64,000 nucleotides of DNA. It comes from Mesobacillus campisalis (GTDB lineage Bacteria > Bacillota > Bacilli > Bacillales > Cytobacillaceae). The position numbers were made by a program, and so were the translations under genes. A model generated the notes under the pieces. That model did not search any database. It saw only the letters and a list, made by a program, of their open reading frames with translations, and had not been told where the DNA came from. The DNA lies in contig NZ_LAYY01000001.1 of NCBI RefSeq assembly GCF_000986785.1, positions 62,001-126,000 on the forward strand, read 5' to 3'. Shown here piece after piece: positions 61,792 to 64,000 of this stretch; within the stretch, counting starts at the first letter, position 1; every line of letters begins with the position of its first letter.

Positions 61792-62949
61792 TTAAATCGT
61801 CTCTGCCAATCTCCAAATTGCGAATTCCTGGTTTTTATGTTTTTCTGCGGCGGTAAACGAGCCGTTGGCTGTCTGCATGATGGTGTCATAGATTTCCTGT
61901 CCGACTTCGTCAATGGTGCTGATGCCTTCAATGATTTTTCCGGCGTTGACATCGATATGCTCGGACATGATTTCATAGAGCTTGGGGTTGGTTCCGATTT
62001 TGATGACTGGAACGATTGGAGACCCGGTAGGCGAGCCTTTGCCTGTGGAGAACAGCACAATTTGCGCGCCTCCTGCCGCAAGTCCCGCTACGGATTCTAC
62101 ATCATACCCTGGCGTATCCATAAACACGAAGCCTTTTTCCGTTGGCTTCTCGGCATAGGATAATACCTCCATTAAAGGAGAGTTTCCTCCTTTTTTGATG
62201 CACCCAAGCGATTTTTCCTCGAGGGTCGTCAGCCCGCCAGCCATATTTCCTGGTGTGGGGTTTGCGGACCTGATGTCTTCCCCGGTGTCTTTGATCCTTT
62301 CCTCATAGTCCTTGACTATTTTTAGAAATTGTTCGCTTACCTTTGAGTTGACCGCCCGTTTCGCTAGAATATGCTCCGCCCCGATGGCCTCGGTTGTCTC
62401 AGCCAAAATAGACGTGCCCCCGTCCCGGACAATCAAATCGGAGCAGGCCCCGATCGATGGATTGGCGGTTATACCGGACCATGCGTCAGAACCCCCGCAT
62501 TCCAGCCCAATGATTAATTCTGTCACGTCCGCTGTTTCGGTCTGCTGACTGCGGCATCGTTCCAAAGCCTTTTCCAGCCAAAGCTTGCCTTCCTTAAGAA
62601 CATCGGAAATCGCCTTTTTATCTTTAAAGGTTATGGCATGAACATAATGACCTTCCGCGGCCAGCTCGCTGGCAATTTCCTCGGCCCGGTCACCCTGGCC
62701 CATTCCCAGGAAGAGGGCAGCACTGACATTTGGATGTCCTGCTGTCCCTTTAAGGGTCCGGACGGTCTGTTCCAGGTCTTCGGGATACTGGGCTTTTCCA
62801 GCCTGATGTGCGACAGGAATGACGCCTGGAACCAACTGAGCCAATTTCTTTGTAAGTCCGGCCAATTCGCCTACCGTATTGATGACAATCACATGGTTCC
62901 GGACACCAATTGTTCCGTTAGGCCGACGGTAACCCTTAAAGGTTTTCAT
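61792..62949 (-). CDS. UxaA-family sugar-acid dehydratase, large part
   Basis: 385 residues of the altronate/galactarate dehydratase family. The opening RRPNGTIGVRNHVIVINTVG, the central GLECGGSDAWSGITANPSIGACSDLIV and the TLEEKSLGCIKKGGNSPLMEVLSYAE block are the iron-binding core. IVLFSTGKGSPTGSPIVPVIKI follows. This class removes water from aldonates or aldarates such as altronate. It overlaps the SAF gene by 14 bases. The two genes together correspond to one full-length UxaA, split at the domain border. Confidence 0.88.
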   Translation of the reverse strand: MKTFKGYRRPNGTIGVRNHVIVINTVGELAGLTKKLAQLVPGVIPVAHQAGKAQYPEDLEQTVRTLKGTAGHPNVSAALFLGMGQGDRAEEIASELAAEGHYVHAITFKDKKAISDVLKEGKLWLEKALERCRSQQTETADVTELIIGLECGGSDAWSGITANPSIGACSDLIVRDGGTSILAETTEAIGAEHILAKRAVNSKVSEQFLKIVKDYEERIKDTGEDIRSANPTPGNMAGGLTTLEEKSLGCIKKGGNSPLMEVLSYAEKPTEKGFVFMDTPGYDVESVAGLAAGGAQIVLFSTGKGSPTGSPIVPVIKIGTNPKLYEIMSEHIDVNAGKIIEGISTIDEVGQEIYDTIMQTANGSFTAAEKHKNQEFAIWRLAETI

Positions 62950-63259
62950 GAAACTGCACCTCCCTCAGAGCATCCAGGCGCTCTTCTTCCTTTAGTCCGC
63001 GTACATTGATCACATGAACATGGTACCCTGGCATAATGTCTTCGGTGGAAATGCCCATGCATTCACCGTATTTGATAATTTTACTGTCCGTTTCAATAGG
63101 CTCTAAGGCAATTTTATGCCCATACGGAATGTTTTCCATCACCTGGATTGCCCTGTCATTTCCCTGGATGGAAAGATATTCGCCTGGATGCAGGCTTCTA
63201 AGGGCAACAGCCACGTTATCTTCAGGATTTAATATCAATGCGTTAAATAGTTGGCTCAT
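62936..63259 (-). CDS. UxaA-family SAF-domain protein (N-terminal part)
   Basis: 107 residues forming the SAF domain found at the start of UxaA-type dehydratases: ALILNPEDNVAVALRSLHPGEYL and IPYGHKIALEPIETDSKIIKYGECMGI. It is the expected partner subunit of the overlapping large part. The ATG has GAGGAAAC upstream. It follows another UxaA-like gene by 20 bases. Confidence 0.87.
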   Translation of the reverse strand: MSQLFNALILNPEDNVAVALRSLHPGEYLSIQGNDRAIQVMENIPYGHKIALEPIETDSKIIKYGECMGISTEDIMPGYHVHVINVRGLKEEERLDALREVQFHENL

Positions 63260-63279
63260 CGCGTTTCCTCCATTCGGGT

Positions 63280-64000
63280 TTAGAATGTCGTTCCTACATG
63301 CGGAATCGAGAATTCCCCCAACTCCATCTTCTCAAGGTTCGTCTGCTTTCCTGAACAGATTTCAATCAGGGAGGCTACAAGATCCTCTGCCTGAGATTGA
63401 ACTTCTTTCGCTGAAACTTTATAATCAACCAATTCTTCGAAAGGATCATTTGGATTTTCCGGCACAACCGTCATGCACGGCAAGGCCAGCGACCCTGTCA
63501 GGACTCCTCTCCCGCTCACGACCATCGCTATATTACATCCGCTTGATGCCATATTGGAAAGGGCCTCCACAATATTGCCCGGCACCGTGATCAGGTGAAG
63601 CCCCGCCTCTGAAGGAGTTTGGCTATATCCAAGCAAACTTTTAATCGGGGATGTTCCGGTCATTTTAGCCTCAAGCTCAGCAAAGGCTTTTTCTTCTTCG
63701 GAAAACCCGCTTCCGAGGCTTGTAGGGTTATTGATGTTTTTCCAGCGTTTGCGCTTTAATGTTTCTGAAGCAGTCAGCAGCTTCTCTTTAACAGATGCGT
63801 TATCGGAACGTTCTGACAATAATTTGCCTGCTGGTTCCAATGTTTGCGAATAGCCCATCATGACAGTGGCGCCGTTTTCTATTAAAATATCAACCGCCCC
63901 ACCAATGACTGGGGCTGCAGATTGCAGTGAGGCTTCGTCCAGGTCGACGGTCAGGATCCCGACGGTCAGGCTAGAGACCGGAACACGTTCCCGCTTTTCG
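63280..64000 (-). CDS. Second UxaA-family protein, partial at window edge
   Basis: At least 240 residues; the frame is open to the right edge, so the start is missing. The visible part resembles the C-terminal half of UxaA: ASLQSAAPVIGGAVDILIENGATVMMGYSQTL and AGLHLITVPGNIVEALSNMASSGCNIAMVVSGRGVLTGS. It is clearly related to, but distinct from, the gene at 61792. It is the first of three genes of the unit within the window. Its substrate may differ slightly or it may be a partner subunit. Confidence 0.75.
   Translation of the reverse strand, partial: EKRERVPVSSLTVGILTVDLDEASLQSAAPVIGGAVDILIENGATVMMGYSQTLEPAGKLLSERSDNASVKEKLLTASETLKRKRWKNINNPTSLGSGFSEEEKAFAELEAKMTGTSPIKSLLGYSQTPSEAGLHLITVPGNIVEALSNMASSGCNIAMVVSGRGVLTGSLALPCMTVVPENPNDPFEELVDYKVSAKEVQSQAEDLVASLIEICSGKQTNLEKMELGEFSIPHVGTTF

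Noticed and set aside
1-64000. tRNA, rRNA, insertion sequence or prophage genes
   Set aside because: None was recognised on either strand. The repeats present have no transposase gene in this window.

Overview
The window looks like chromosomal DNA of an endospore-forming Bacillaceae bacterium (Bacillus/Mesobacillus/Neobacillus-like). The evidence is a cwlJ-gerQ spore germination pair, a tyrosyl-tRNA synthetase under a T-box leader, strong AGGAGG ribosome-binding sites with frequent TTG/GTG starts, sigma-A-type promoters, cre-like sites and Bacillus-type families (YerD, YczE, YvgN, YhjB/YhjC-like). No rRNA, tRNA, phage, insertion sequence or CRISPR array was seen. The region is mostly accessory carbon-source catabolism embedded in housekeeping genes.

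Layout. 1-5.7 kb: GH43 glycosidase, YerD-like glutamate synthase-related protein, SDR protein, T-box-tyrZ and a MarR regulator. 6-13.6 kb: L,D-transpeptidase, a 52-bp tandem repeat array, transporters, a hydrolase, RluF and a GIY-YIG protein. 13.9-20.6 kb: a 1220-residue GH18/NodB/GT2 polysaccharide enzyme, a Pro/Ala-rich protein, gerQ, cwlJ and a NERD protein. 20.9-29.1 kb: a four-carbon sugar-acid cluster (LarA-family epimerase, PdxA2, DUF1537 kinase, PrpR-type regulator, LarE, GntP permease). 29.7-36.4 kb: MFS, SstT, aldo/keto reductase, epimerase, thioredoxin-like and an unrecognised protein. 36.6-38.4 kb: a selenium operon (DsrE protein, YedE, and a YedF whose active-site cysteine codon is an in-frame TGA). 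38.6-47.4 kb: a divergent cluster with a CoA-transferase, LeuCD-like dehydratase, Na+ symporter, MFS and flavin reductase on one side and a GntR regulator plus HMG-CoA-lyase-family enzyme on the other. 47.5-52.8 kb: rhodanese, wHTH regulator, M20 amidohydrolase and AbgT transporter. 53-57.3 kb: a TAXI-TRAP transporter with a frameshifted permease and its GntR regulator. 57.6-64 kb: GH120 beta-xylosidase with an AraC regulator, an endonuclease-like protein, and UxaA-family sugar-acid dehydratase parts running off the right edge.

How they fit. Several independent catabolic islands each pair a transporter, a regulator and enzymes. They plausibly serve xylan fragments (GH43, GH120), threonate/erythronate-type acids, a C5 branched dicarboxylate such as citraconate/citramalate, N-acyl amino acids, and a hexarate/hexonate (UxaA). 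Three repeat families punctuate gene ends: a GGGACGGTTCT palindrome directly after stop codons, a 52-bp hairpin repeat in tandem, and a ggagtttttcc repeat.

The strongest candidate for something unusual is the TGA-containing yedF at 38182-38427. It is a probable selenoprotein: the TGA sits exactly at the conserved CPYP cysteine, a SECIS-like hairpin with a bulged U lies 22 nt downstream, and it is tightly coupled to a putative selenium transporter gene. Next are the LarA/DUF1537/PdxA2 cluster, which suggests a nickel-dependent C2-epimerisation route into threonate catabolism, and the LeuCD/CoA-transferase/lyase cluster.
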